A program made the position numbers and the translations under genes. Below are positions 34,574-42,542 of a stretch of 42,542 nt of DNA, piece after piece. Under the pieces are notes generated by a model, which saw only the letters and a list, made by a program, of their open reading frames with translations, ran no database searches and was not told the DNA's origin. The stretch spans positions 1-42,542 of the forward strand of contig CAMUZG010000022.1 of assembly GCA_947165145.1 (NCBI GenBank), read 5' to 3'. Position 1 is the stretch's first letter. The number at the start of each line of letters is the position of its first letter. This DNA is from an uncultured Selenomonadales bacterium (GTDB lineage: Bacteria > Bacillota > Negativicutes > Selenomonadales > Selenomonadaceae).

Positions 34574-35737
34574 ATGAAAATTCTCGTGATAAATTTGATG
34601 CACTTGGGCGATTTGATGTTGGTGACGCCCGCACTGCGCACGCTGAAAAAAAATTTCCCGACGGCTCATCTGACACTGCTTGCCGACAAAAAACTCGGCG
34701 ACCTCGTGCAACACAACGAAAATCTCGACGAATGCATTTTGATTGATAAAAAGGGCGTCGATGATCATCTGCCGAGCTTCATCAAATTTATTTTCAAAAT
34801 CCGCGCGGCGAAGTTCGACCTTGTCATCAATCTGCACCGCAACGAACGGGCAAGCGCGTTGGCGGCGTTCAGTGGCGCAAAAAAAATTGTCGGCTACTCT
34901 AAGCCCGTGTTCTCATTGCTGTTCGATAAAGTTCTGCCGAACCCGTCGATTGCCCGACATGTCAAACACGGCTTCGAGACGCAATATTTCCCTGGCACGC
35001 AACATCAAGTTTACTCGCACTTCGACGTTCTGCGGCAGGCTTGCGGCATTGAAAAAATTTTCGATAACGGCTTGGAAATGTGGATAACGCCCGACACCGA
35101 GCGCGAGGCTACAAAAATTTTCCGCGACAATTTCGGCGACAGAAAAGTTATCGCGTTCAATATCGGCGCGAGTTGGCTCACGAAACGTTGGCTTGATTCC
35201 AATTTCGCCGAATGCGCTGACATTCTGCTTGAACGCGGTTACGGCGTGGCATTTCTTGGCGGCACAATGGACGAGGAAATTGTTTCAAGTTGCGTGGCGA
35301 AAATGCGACATTCCGACAGCGACCGCTTAAAAATTTTCACGGGCAAATTTTCCTTGGCGATATTGGCGGGCTTTCTCGATAACTGCGTGCTGTTCCTGAC
35401 GACGGATTCGGGACCAATGCACATTGGCGTTGCGCGAAATATCCCGATTGTCACGATGTTCGGCGCGTCGCCCGTACCAGGATTTTATCCCTACGACGCA
35501 AAAGACGTGCTGATTAAATCGCCCGAACCGTGTCACCCGTGCGGCAGACACATTTGCCCAAGGAGCGGCGATGAAAATTTGGCGTGCATGAAAAAAATCC
35601 CCGTGGCGGTCGTGATGAAGTACGTCGACGAACTTTTGACGGCTTACGGTCAACCCGCAAAAGAAATTCCGCGCGTGCCCAACGCTTACCAATGCCGCGT
35701 TATCGATTTGACAAAGACGGACGCGCTCCGAAATTGA
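34574..35737 (+). CDS. ADP-heptose:LPS heptosyltransferase-type protein (GT9)
   Basis: 387 residues, GT-B fold of family GT9 (WaaC/WaaF), which adds L-glycero-D-manno-heptose to Kdo of the LPS core. N-terminal VINLMHLGDLMLVTPALRTL matches the GT9 start; TDSGPMHIGVARNIPIVTMFG near residue 275 is the donor-site signature, followed by a cysteine-rich CHPCGRHIC. It indicates an outer membrane. The ATG follows GGAGAAGG. The 190 bases before it hold no clear promoter. The 3' end overlaps the STAS promoter. Confidence 0.9.
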   Translation: MKILVINLMHLGDLMLVTPALRTLKKNFPTAHLTLLADKKLGDLVQHNENLDECILIDKKGVDDHLPSFIKFIFKIRAAKFDLVINLHRNERASALAAFSGAKKIVGYSKPVFSLLFDKVLPNPSIARHVKHGFETQYFPGTQHQVYSHFDVLRQACGIEKIFDNGLEMWITPDTEREATKIFRDNFGDRKVIAFNIGASWLTKRWLDSNFAECADILLERGYGVAFLGGTMDEEIVSSCVAKMRHSDSDRLKIFTGKFSLAILAGFLDNCVLFLTTDSGPMHIGVARNIPIVTMFGASPVPGFYPYDAKDVLIKSPEPCHPCGRHICPRSGDENLACMKKIPVAVVMKYVDELLTAYGQPAKEIPRVPNAYQCRVIDLTKTDALRN

Positions 35738-35762
35738 CCGCCCTGTTTATTTTTGATAAAAT
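35734..35762 (+). promoter_or_regulatory. Probable promoter of the STAS gene
   Basis: TTGACC (35734-35739), 17 bases, TAAAAT (35757-35762). The -35 overlaps the stop codon of the heptosyltransferase. Confidence 0.65.
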
Positions 35763-35794
35763 CGCCGCGAAAGTTTTGAAAGGAGATCTTCGTA

Positions 35795-36124
35795 ATGGAA
35801 ATTAAAAAAAGTGCTGACGGCTCGGTTATGACGGTTTATCTCAACGGACGAATTGACGCGGTTAACGCTCTCGAACTCGACAAAGAATTTTCCACGCTCA
35901 TCAATGGCGTCGAAGACTTGACGCTTGACCTTGCCGACTTGGAATATATTTCTTCGGCGGGCTTGCGTATGTTGCTTAAATTGCAAAAACGTATGGACGC
36001 TCAAGGCGCGATGAAAATTCTCAATATCCGCGAGAACGTCCGCGAAGTTTTGGACATGACGGGCTTCTCGAACTTCTTGACGATTGCCGAGGACAAAAAG
36101 CCGAAATTCTCCGTGAGCTTTTGA
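35795..36124 (+). CDS. STAS-domain anti-anti-sigma factor (SpoIIAA/RsbV-like)
   Basis: 109 residues, one STAS domain. Ser53/Ser54 in the YISSAGLRML motif are the expected phosphorylation position by an anti-sigma kinase; when unphosphorylated, such proteins bind the anti-sigma factor and release a sigma factor. AAAGGAG lies upstream of the ATG. The kinase/anti-sigma partner is not in the window, but a sigma-70-like gene lies two genes downstream. An unknown gene follows after 9 bases. Whether this protein controls that sigma factor is inference only. Confidence 0.88.
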   Translation: MEIKKSADGSVMTVYLNGRIDAVNALELDKEFSTLINGVEDLTLDLADLEYISSAGLRMLLKLQKRMDAQGAMKILNIRENVREVLDMTGFSNFLTIAEDKKPKFSVSF

Positions 36125-36133
36125 GGTGCCGTC

Positions 36134-36475
36134 ATGATTAAGAACTTGAACTTTGAAAAACTTTTCCTGCGCGCGAAGGTTGCGATTCCGTTCGTTGAGG
36201 ACAATACGTTTCTGCCCGAAAAAGTTTTTGTCGACGGGATTTTTCCTGCGGGCACGGTGTTTAAATTTCTTGAGCCGATTTGTAGCAAGAAGATTAACGC
36301 GTTCGGCGACCAGGTCAATGATTATTCGCACGCGGCGTCATTGCTGTTCAGCAACAAATTTAACGGCGGCGGTGCTGACGAGGACGAATACACGATAATT
36401 TTCCACGTGGACTTGAGCGCATTGTTTCTGCTTTGCGACCCGATTGACGCTCACGGCAACAAGATTCAGCTTTGA
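36134..36475 (+). CDS. Unknown protein between STAS and sigma genes
   Basis: 113 residues, no family recognised. Mixed alpha/beta with a FLPEKVF block, one PICSKK and a C-terminal IIFHVDLSALFLL strand. TTGAGGTG precedes the ATG. Both neighbours are regulators, so a regulatory role is possible. A heptamer repeat follows six bases after the stop, before the sigma gene. Confidence 0.6.
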   Translation: MIKNLNFEKLFLRAKVAIPFVEDNTFLPEKVFVDGIFPAGTVFKFLEPICSKKINAFGDQVNDYSHAASLLFSNKFNGGGADEDEYTIIFHVDLSALFLLCDPIDAHGNKIQL

Positions 36476-36481
36476 ACCTGC

Positions 36482-36513
36482 AATTCTCAATTCCTAATTT
36501 CAAATTCCAAATT
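36482..36513. repeat. Heptamer-type dispersed repeat before the sigma gene
   Basis: Tandem CTCAATT, CCTAATT, TCAAATT, CCAAATT. More degenerate than most copies. Ends 21 bases before the sigma gene start. Confidence 0.75.
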
Positions 36514-36534
36514 GTTAGAACGGTGGTGTAAATC

Positions 36535-37263
36535 ATGGCGGACAACGAAATCGAATTCTCGGACGACGTGGCAATTTATTTGGAGGAAGTCAAGCGAATC
36601 CCCCTGTTGAGCGCGCAAACTTTCCACACGCTACTTTTGAGAGCAGCTGACGGCGACGAAGACGCTCAAACGGAACTGGTCAACGCGAACTTGCGGCTGG
36701 TCGTCAACATCGCGCGAAAATATATCGGTCAAGGCGCGGCGTTCTCAGATCTCATTCAAGAAGGCAATATCGGGCTGATGAAGGCGGTTAAAAAGTTCGC
36801 CACGAAAGCCCCCGCAACTTTCATCGAGTACGCCGAAGAATGCATTGAAAAGGCTATCGTCTGCGGACTGCGCGAAATGAATCAGTCTGCGCCGGTCTCA
36901 CTCGACACGCCGATTGACGAACGAACTTACAAAGCTAAAGACACTTTCGCCGTCGAGGGCGATTTCGTCGAAGGCTTGACGTTGGCGGATTTCGTCGAGG
37001 ACAATAAGACGCCCACGCACTTCGACCGCATGAACGATTCACAAATGCGCGAACTGCTCGGCGAAATGCTCGACACTTTGACGCCACACGAGAGAAAAGT
37101 TTTGTCGCTACGTTTCGGTTTGGAAGACGGTCACGCGCGTTCACTCGACGAGATTGCAAAAATTTTCAAGGTCACGGGCGTCACAGTTCACAACATAGAG
37201 ACCAAAGCACTGCTCAAACTTCGCACACCGGCTCGCGCCGCTCAGCTTAAAGATTTTTACTGA
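36535..37263 (+). CDS. Divergent RNA polymerase sigma-70 family factor
   Basis: 242 residues. Region 1.2 (SDDVAIYLEEVKRIPLLS) and 2.1-2.2 (NANLRLVVNIARKYIGQG, DLIQEGNIGLMKAVKKF) are close to SigA/RpoD. The next stretch, which in SigA reads FSTYATWWIRQAI and recognises and melts the -10 element, is here FIEYAEECIEKAI, lacking both tryptophans and most aromatic residues. Region 4 is intact (LTPHERKVLSLRFGLEDGHA and the HTH SLDEIAKIFKVTGVTVHNIE). It is shorter than SigA, with a small linker in place of region 3. Start ATG with GGTGGTG upstream. It follows the STAS and unknown genes in the same direction. Confidence 0.85.
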   Translation: MADNEIEFSDDVAIYLEEVKRIPLLSAQTFHTLLLRAADGDEDAQTELVNANLRLVVNIARKYIGQGAAFSDLIQEGNIGLMKAVKKFATKAPATFIEYAEECIEKAIVCGLREMNQSAPVSLDTPIDERTYKAKDTFAVEGDFVEGLTLADFVEDNKTPTHFDRMNDSQMRELLGEMLDTLTPHERKVLSLRFGLEDGHARSLDEIAKIFKVTGVTVHNIETKALLKLRTPARAAQLKDFY

Positions 37264-37307
37264 CAGGCAACATTAGTGAACTAACTGAAAAAAATTTGAA
37301 AAACCCT

Positions 37308-37336
37308 TTGCAATTTACAAAAGCCTGTGCTAGAAT
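37308..37336 (+). promoter_or_regulatory. sepF: Probable promoter of sepF
   Basis: TTGCAA (37308-37313), 17 bases, TAGAAT (37331-37336). Confidence 0.65.
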
Positions 37337-37383
37337 GTGCTTGCTTTTTAGAAGCACACCACTTATCGGAAGGGCGATTGTTT

Positions 37384-38019
37384 ATGATATTGATGGACTG
37401 GATAAAGAAACTCACGGACATAATCATGCCGCCTGAGCCTACATCCGAGGAAGAGGAAGAGGTTAAAGAGACGAAAAAAGCTGAAGTCAAGCACGTCGAA
37501 CCAAAGACGGAGCAACTTCAACAACCCGTGCAACCTGTTCAATCTGCCGCACAAAATTTCCGAGCTGAAAGGCAAGCGGCAAGCGGTAACTTCGGTCAAG
37601 GACTCGGTAGCACAATGAGTTTCACCAGAAACGGCGGAATGGTAAGCACTTCCGACAGCGGCGTCACTTCAATGGACGGTATCCGCTACGAAGCTTACAG
37701 CTCCGAAGCGTCTGTCAGACCGAGTTTGGCAGTGGTTAAAACTCCCCAGCTCACAATGAAAATTTACACGCCGACCCAATTCGACGAACAAGTGCAAATG
37801 GTTGCCAACGACCTTTTGCAACACAACGCGGTTATCGTAAATTTCGAGGGCGTCGACAGTAGCATTCAACAGCGTATCGACGACTTCATCGTAGGTGCAG
37901 TTTACACGATTAACGGCAAGGCGGAAATGATTTCCAACCGAATCATCTTGTATGTACCGAGCGGCATCGAATACGAGCACGCGGCAAAAGCTGCCTCGAC
38001 GATGCGCCGCTATAATTGA
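37384..38019 (+). CDS. sepF: Cell division protein SepF
   Basis: Membrane anchor and bundler of FtsZ at the septum. N-terminal amphipathic helix MDWIKKLTDIIM binds membrane; an acidic, then Q/P- and S/G-rich linker of about 100 residues follows, longer than in Bacillus; the C-terminal SepF domain (KIYTPTQFDEQVQMVANDLL to the end) is complete. ATG at 37384 is chosen after GGAAGGG; an ATG at 37393 is also possible. 211 residues. Single-gene transcript with its own promoter and terminator. Confidence 0.92.
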   Translation: MILMDWIKKLTDIIMPPEPTSEEEEEVKETKKAEVKHVEPKTEQLQQPVQPVQSAAQNFRAERQAASGNFGQGLGSTMSFTRNGGMVSTSDSGVTSMDGIRYEAYSSEASVRPSLAVVKTPQLTMKIYTPTQFDEQVQMVANDLLQHNAVIVNFEGVDSSIQQRIDDFIVGAVYTINGKAEMISNRIILYVPSGIEYEHAAKAASTMRRYN

Positions 38020-38050
38020 GAGGCGAGTAATATCGATTCAGTTCAGACGC

Positions 38051-38086
38051 AAAAAGCGGGCATTGCAGACGCGAGCCCGTTTTTTT
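38051..38086 (+). terminator. Terminator after sepF
   Basis: CGGGC and GCCCG around a 13-base loop, preceded by five A and followed by seven T. Confidence 0.8.
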
Positions 38087-38149
38087 GTTGCCTAAACTTG
38101 TTACGAAAAATTTTTAATACGAAACGCGGCAGATTTTTTCGGCACGCTG

Positions 38150-38158
38150 TGTTATAAT
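38150..38158 (+). promoter_or_regulatory. Extended -10 promoter of waaA-lpxK
   Basis: TGTTATAAT (TGnTATAAT). No clear -35. About 34 bases before the TTG start. Confidence 0.45.
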
Positions 38159-38191
38159 CAACGAAATTTTTTTCACAGAGGAGCACGTTCA

Positions 38192-40687
38192 TTGCAATTA
38201 CTTTACAACCTTGCGGCGATTCTCGTCGTGATACTGATTATCCCCGTGTTCATGATTCGGTCGATTCGCGAGCGCGGCTTCGTCGAACGAATCAAGCAAA
38301 GTTTCGGCTTCTTCCCGAAAGGCGCACTTGACCCCGTCGCGAAAAAAAATTGTATCTGGGTGCACGCGGCGTCCGTCGGTGAAATCGTCGCAACAAGTCC
38401 GCTCATCAAAGAATTCCGTCGCGAATTCCCAAAATCGCCGATACTCGTTTCAGTCGTGACAACTTCGGGCTACGAAATGGCGAACCGAATCATCAAGGAC
38501 GCAGACAGCATAATTTATTTCCCGCTGGATTTGCCGTTCGTGTCGGCTCACGTGTTCAAGAAAATTTTCCCGCGCGTATTTCTCAACGTCGAAACTGAAC
38601 TGTGGCCCAACTTCCTTAAAGCCGCCAGAGAAAATCGCGTGCCCGTCATGATGGTCAACGGTCGCATTTCCGAAAAGAGCGTCAAGCGGTACAAGTACAT
38701 GTTCTCGATTTTGAGCGACATGATCGGCACCGTCAAGCTGTTCGCTATGGCGTCGCCCGTCGATGCCGGTTACGTCAAACAGCTCGGTGCGCCCGAAAAT
38801 CTCGTTATCGTCACGGGCAACACGAAGTTCGACCAAACTTACACCGACGTGACGGACGCTCAACGTGCAAAAATTTTGTCGGACATGGGGCTCACTGACA
38901 CGCAGGAAATTTTTTTGGCGGGAAGTACTCATCGCGGCGAAGAAAATTTCGTACTCAAAGCGTTCAAGGCGATTCGTGAAAATCATCCGAAAGCTCGGCT
39001 CGTCATTGCTCCGCGTGAATTGCTCCGAACTCGTGAAGTTGTCGCGCTGTGCAAGGCGGCAGGTTTCACCGTCGGCACGCGAACCGAATTGCAGAAACGT
39101 CCGCCCGCAGGCGAAGACATCATAATCCTCGACACAATCGGCGAACTCGGTCAAGTCTACAGTATCGGCAACGTGATTTACGTCGGCGGCAGTCTCGTTC
39201 CACACGGCGGACACAACATTTTGGAACCTGCGGCGCACGGCAAAGCGATTGTCGTTGGTCACCACATGGAAAATTTCAAGGACTTGCACGCGCTGTTTAA
39301 AGGTCGAAATGCTTGCGTCACCGTCAACGATGCCGATGAACTTGCCGCGCAGGTTAAAAAACTTTTTGATGAGCCTAATGAACGTCAACGTCTTGAACAG
39401 GAGACAATTTCAATCGTCCATGAAAATCGCGGTGCGTCCCGAAAATCTGCTCGACTTCTGCGCGAAATGCTCACCGAATACGAATCCAAGGAGAACGCTC
39501 GACATTTGCGCACGGCGGAGAAAATGGAGAATATGCAAACGTACGTTCTTAAGCTCATGCACGACGAGGACGTTCGCGGCATTTCCACGAAGCTGGTTAT
39601 TTTCGTGCTGTACCTCGGCTCAATCGTCTACAATGGCGCGGTCAATCTGCGGCTGCTCGGCTACGAACTCGGCTTTTCGGGCAAAGAGCGGCTGAATTGT
39701 TTCGTGATAAGTCTCGGCAACATCACGGTCGGCGGCACGGGAAAAACTCCCACGGCTCAACGGCTCGCTAAAGAAATTCGCGACATGGGCTATCGTGTCG
39801 TGATTCTCAATCGCGGCTACCGTGCGAAATTTTACGACGAGGTCGGCATTGTCTCCGACGGTCAAACGCTCAACATGAACGCGGCGGAAGCGGGCGACGA
39901 AGCTTACATGCTCGCCAAACACCTGCCGAACGTTCCCGTGTTAATCGGTGCTCGACGTGCCGTCACGGGGCAATACGCCATTGAACATTTCGGCGCGGAA
40001 GTTGTCATTCTCGACGACGGCTATCAACATTGGCAAGTTATTCGCGACTTAGACATTCTGCTGATTGACGCGGTCTCCGTCTTCGGCAACGGCTACATTC
40101 TCCCACGCGGCACGCTCCGTGAATCAATTTCGCATATCAGTCGCGCTGACGTTTGCTTGATGACGAAGGTTGACCAGGCTCGCGAAGGTTCCCGCGAATT
40201 GATTCGTGAGACCGTCCGCAAATACAACAAGTCCGCGCAGATTGTCGAGAGCATTCATCAACCGCGTTGTCTGATTCCGCTTGCCGAGTGGTCGACTGAT
40301 TTGGCGGGCGAAGGTATCAGCGTCGCAACGATCAGCGGTCGCAAAGTCATGGCAGTTTCGGCAATCGGAAATCCCGCGTCGTTTGAACGGACGTTGAGCG
40401 ATTTGGGCGCGGAAATTATTTCGAGTCTGCGTTATCCCGACCACCACGACTACACGATTATGGAAATGGAAGACATCTTGCGGCGTGCGGATTCGTTGGC
40501 GGCGGAAATGATTATCGTCACGGAAAAAGATGCCGTCAAAATTCCCGACGAAGTTGCCCGCGAACAATGGGGAATTCCGATTTTTGTTATCAGCGTCGAA
40601 GTCACCTTTCAAGCCGGCTACGAAGATTTTGGAGAAATGTTGCGTCGTCGATTGCAAGAGAAGGTTGGCAAAAAAAATCTGCAATGA
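38192..40687 (+). CDS. waaA: Fused Kdo transferase (WaaA/KdtA) and lipid A 4'-kinase (LpxK)
   Basis: 831 residues. Residues 1 to about 430: KdtA, GT30, with an N-terminal membrane anchor (LVVILIIPVFMI), VHAASVGEIVATSPLI, the VETELWPNF motif and EPAAHGKAIVVGHHMENF donor site. After a linker, residues about 470-831: LpxK with the Walker A loop NITVGGTGKTP near 512-520 and DDGYQHW. LpxK phosphorylates the 4' position of the tetraacyl disaccharide; WaaA then adds Kdo to lipid IVA, so the fusion joins consecutive steps. The TTG at 38192 follows AGAGGAG by 8 bases. The downstream half has no start of its own in view. It shows that the cell makes lipid A. Confidence 0.95.
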   Translation: MQLLYNLAAILVVILIIPVFMIRSIRERGFVERIKQSFGFFPKGALDPVAKKNCIWVHAASVGEIVATSPLIKEFRREFPKSPILVSVVTTSGYEMANRIIKDADSIIYFPLDLPFVSAHVFKKIFPRVFLNVETELWPNFLKAARENRVPVMMVNGRISEKSVKRYKYMFSILSDMIGTVKLFAMASPVDAGYVKQLGAPENLVIVTGNTKFDQTYTDVTDAQRAKILSDMGLTDTQEIFLAGSTHRGEENFVLKAFKAIRENHPKARLVIAPRELLRTREVVALCKAAGFTVGTRTELQKRPPAGEDIIILDTIGELGQVYSIGNVIYVGGSLVPHGGHNILEPAAHGKAIVVGHHMENFKDLHALFKGRNACVTVNDADELAAQVKKLFDEPNERQRLEQETISIVHENRGASRKSARLLREMLTEYESKENARHLRTAEKMENMQTYVLKLMHDEDVRGISTKLVIFVLYLGSIVYNGAVNLRLLGYELGFSGKERLNCFVISLGNITVGGTGKTPTAQRLAKEIRDMGYRVVILNRGYRAKFYDEVGIVSDGQTLNMNAAEAGDEAYMLAKHLPNVPVLIGARRAVTGQYAIEHFGAEVVILDDGYQHWQVIRDLDILLIDAVSVFGNGYILPRGTLRESISHISRADVCLMTKVDQAREGSRELIRETVRKYNKSAQIVESIHQPRCLIPLAEWSTDLAGEGISVATISGRKVMAVSAIGNPASFERTLSDLGAEIISSLRYPDHHDYTIMEMEDILRRADSLAAEMIIVTEKDAVKIPDEVAREQWGIPIFVISVEVTFQAGYEDFGEMLRRRLQEKVGKKNLQ

Positions 40688-40719
40688 AAAAACCCCGCCG
40701 CGTTGACGGGGATTTTTTA
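40688..40719 (+). terminator. Terminator after waaA-lpxK, overlapping the ricT promoter
   Basis: CCCCG and CGGGG around a 9-base loop with six A before and six T after. The right half contains the TTGACG of the downstream promoter. Confidence 0.85.
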
Positions 40720-40731
40720 ATGCGCTATAGT
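40703..40731 (+). promoter_or_regulatory. ricT: Probable promoter of ricT, embedded in the terminator
   Basis: TTGACG (40703-40708), 17 bases, TATAGT (40726-40731), about 30 bases before the ATG. Confidence 0.55.
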
Positions 40732-40759
40732 TGACGGAAAAATTTTGAGGAGTAAACAA

Positions 40760-41818
40760 ATGCAAATTATTGGAGTCAGGCTGAAAAAAGCCGGTAAAAT
40801 ATTTTTCTTCGACCCCGACGGCGAAGACTTCGCAAAGGGTGATTCCGTTATCGTCGAGACGGCTCGCGGGCTTGAATGCGCTCAAGTCGTCGTTGCGCCG
40901 CGTGAACTGTCTGCTGACGAAAATCCGCAATCCGAACCTGGTGTTCCGCTGAAAAAAATTTACAGGAAGGCAACCGACGAAGATTTGATTCAGCTTAAAG
41001 AAAACCATGAGGCGGAGCGTCGGGCGTTCGACATCTGCGCGGAAAAAATTCGTGAACACAATCTGCCGATGAAACTGATTAACGTTGAATTTACCTTCGA
41101 CGTGAACAAAATGATTTTTTTCTTTACGGCGGACGGACGCGTTGATTTCCGCGATTTGGTGCGTGATTTGGCGTTCATCTTCCGCACACGAATTGAACTG
41201 CGACAAGTCGGCGTTCGCGACGAAGCAAAACTTTTAGGCGGCATGGGCGGCTGTGGACGTCCGCTTTGTTGCGCAAGTTTCCTCGGCGATTTTATTCCCG
41301 TGTCAATCCGCATGGCGAAGGATCAAAATCTGTCGCTCAACCCAACGAAAATTTCCGGCGTGTGCGGTCGGCTGATGTGCTGTCTTAAATTCGAGAACGA
41401 TTTGTATTGCGAAAACTGCCCGCGCCAAACTACGACAACATTTCACCCGAAACAAGGCAGTCGCGTTATCGTGGCGGACGGCGAAGGAAAAGTTATTGCA
41501 GTGAGTTTTTCGCGCAGGAACGCGACAATTCTCCTCGACACGAACAAAACTGTCGTCGCGAGCTGGGAAGACATTTTGCCCGTCAATGCCGAAGACTTTG
41601 AGCCAACCGACGAGTCCGTGCAGATTGATGAGCCTTTGCCGGAACAGCCCGAACCAAAGCCTGAACCACCGCCGAAATCGGAACGTCCGCGGCGCACGGA
41701 GGCTTTCAATCGTCGTTACAATCGCACGGAGAATCAGAGCGACAATCACCCCGAACGTCCGCAACGTCCGCGCGGTGACAGGACGCGTCGTCAGCCGAGA
41801 CGGGATAATAAAAAGTGA
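40760..41818 (+). CDS. ricT: RicT (YaaT) PSP1-domain protein
   Basis: 352 residues. In Bacillus RicT forms the RicA-RicF-RicT iron-sulphur complex that aids RNase Y in RNA processing and cell-fate control. The PSP1 domain spans about residues 60-215; two cysteine clusters CGRPLCC (about 164-170) and CGRLMCC (about 198-205) plus CENC match the family. The tail from about 290 is P/E-rich then strongly R-rich, likely disordered and nucleic-acid binding. The ATG at 40760 follows GAGGAG. The trmN6 start overlaps its stop (GTGA). This order, ricT then trmN6, is like that in Bacillus. Confidence 0.9.
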   Translation: MQIIGVRLKKAGKIFFFDPDGEDFAKGDSVIVETARGLECAQVVVAPRELSADENPQSEPGVPLKKIYRKATDEDLIQLKENHEAERRAFDICAEKIREHNLPMKLINVEFTFDVNKMIFFFTADGRVDFRDLVRDLAFIFRTRIELRQVGVRDEAKLLGGMGGCGRPLCCASFLGDFIPVSIRMAKDQNLSLNPTKISGVCGRLMCCLKFENDLYCENCPRQTTTTFHPKQGSRVIVADGEGKVIAVSFSRRNATILLDTNKTVVASWEDILPVNAEDFEPTDESVQIDEPLPEQPEPKPEPPPKSERPRRTEAFNRRYNRTENQSDNHPERPQRPRGDRTRRQPRRDNKK

Positions 41819-42542
41819 GCGACAAAATTTTTCTGCGGGAAGGTGAACGGCTCGATGATTTGATGCGTTCGGGACGCTCAATCATTCAAGACACGCAAGA
41901 ATTTTGCTTTTCGATGGACGCCGTACTTATCGCGCATTTCCCGCGATTCAAAAAAAATTCCCGCGTCATTGACTTGGGCACGGGAACGGGCGTTATACCG
42001 CTGTTGATTGCCGACAACGTTAAGGAAATTTGCGCGGTTGAATTGAATTCGCGAGCCGCTGACCTTGCGCGACGCAACGTCGAATTGAACGGCTTGACCG
42101 AAAAAATTTCCGTCGTTGAGGGCGATTATCGCAAGCACCGTGAACTTTTCAAAGCCGAAAGTTTCGACGCCGCGATTGCCAATCCGCCTTACACGCCGAT
42201 AACTGACGGAGCCGCCAACAAAATCGCGGGGATTGCTCGTGCGCGTCACGAATTCACAGCCACGCTTGACGACGTTGTGACTGCGGCGCGATTCGTGCTG
42301 AAATTTCATGGCGCATTCTTCATGATTCATTTGGCGTCACGGTTGGGCGAAATTGTCGACACGTTGCACCGTCATCAAATGGAAATGAAACGTCTGCGCA
42401 TGATTCACCCGAAATTTGGTCGCGACGCGAACTTGATAATGTTGGAGGCGGTTGTCGGCGCGAATGTCGGTAGCTTGAAGATTTTGCCGCCGCTGATTGT
42501 CCACAACGACGACAATTCTTACACCGACGAGATTTATGAAAT
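41815..42542 (+). CDS. trmN6: tRNA1(Val) (adenine37-N6)-methyltransferase, TrmN6 family, truncated by window end
   Basis: GTG at 41815 overlaps the ricT stop. 242 codons are open to the right edge. SAM-binding motif I VIDLGTGTGVIPLL near residue 45 and catalytic motif IANPPYTP near residue 122 are characteristic of N6-adenine methyltransferases of the YfiC/TrmN6 (YabB) group, as is the start VSDKIFLREGERLDDL. It methylates A37 of tRNA-Val in E. coli; the Firmicute substrate is less studied. The 3' end is outside the window. Confidence 0.9.
   Translation, partial: MSDKIFLREGERLDDLMRSGRSIIQDTQEFCFSMDAVLIAHFPRFKKNSRVIDLGTGTGVIPLLIADNVKEICAVELNSRAADLARRNVELNGLTEKISVVEGDYRKHRELFKAESFDAAIANPPYTPITDGAANKIAGIARARHEFTATLDDVVTAARFVLKFHGAFFMIHLASRLGEIVDTLHRHQMEMKRLRMIHPKFGRDANLIMLEAVVGANVGSLKILPPLIVHNDDNSYTDEIYE

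Noticed and set aside
40124-41206. 360-codon minus-strand frame over lpxK and ricT
   Set aside because: It spans two confirmed genes, a terminator and a promoter in the other direction.

Overview
The window looks like chromosome from a diderm Firmicute of the class Negativicutes. It encodes lipopolysaccharide enzymes (a fused Kdo transferase/lipid A 4'-kinase and a GT9 heptosyltransferase) beside genes typical of Firmicutes (sepF, ricT, an SpoIIAA-like STAS protein, short-chain flavodoxin, a SCIFF peptide). The flavodoxin, the NRDD-like protein and SCIFF fit an anaerobe. The family placement is inference. Many starts are TTG or GTG behind strong Shine-Dalgarno sequences, and several near-consensus sigma-70 promoters with 17-bp spacers are visible.

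Layout. 1-1429 (-): the start of a Q/N/P-rich protein built on a 39-bp tandem repeat, running off the left edge. 1528-5795 (+): purF, a lipoprotein and a C11 (clostripain-type) lipoprotein peptidase. 5884-9659 (-): grpE-dnaK-dnaJ, without hrcA or a recognisable CIRCE site in view. 9741-16969 (-): ileS, then a DUF1919 protein and two paralogous DUF4422 proteins, probably a surface-glycan module. 17156-22949 (+): sstT, a copA with an in-frame copZ tail, a polyprenyl synthase, the SCIFF peptide and a metal-type ABC ATPase. 22895-28451 (-): HD protein, glnS, a small unknown, an ArsB/NhaD-type transporter and a glycosyltransferase. 28606-29034 (+) flavodoxin; 29153-29662 (-) acetyltransferase; 29742-34321 (+) MscS channel, NRDD-tail-like protein and a hybrid histidine kinase. 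34574-42542 (+): heptosyltransferase, STAS protein, unknown, divergent sigma factor, sepF, waaA-lpxK fusion, ricT and the start of trmN6. No rRNA, tRNA, CRISPR array, insertion sequence or prophage was seen, and no gene-free stretch exceeds 300 bases.

The most distinctive non-genic feature is a family of short dispersed repeats. Eight loci carry tandem heptamers of the type AATTAGG and two carry tandem octamers of the type AGGTTAAT around a shared core. Some form long inverted repeats, two sit in frame inside copA, and several supply the stop codon and last residues of neighbouring genes. A second recurring architecture is a terminator-like hairpin whose T-tract runs straight into the Shine-Dalgarno sequence of the next gene, seen at four loci.

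The best candidates for unusual biology are the SCIFF ribosomal peptide without its radical-SAM maturase nearby, the CopA-CopZ fusion with an internal start, the sigma-70-like factor with a degenerate -10 recognition region beside a STAS protein, the poly-G tract in the DUF1919 gene, and the repeat family itself.
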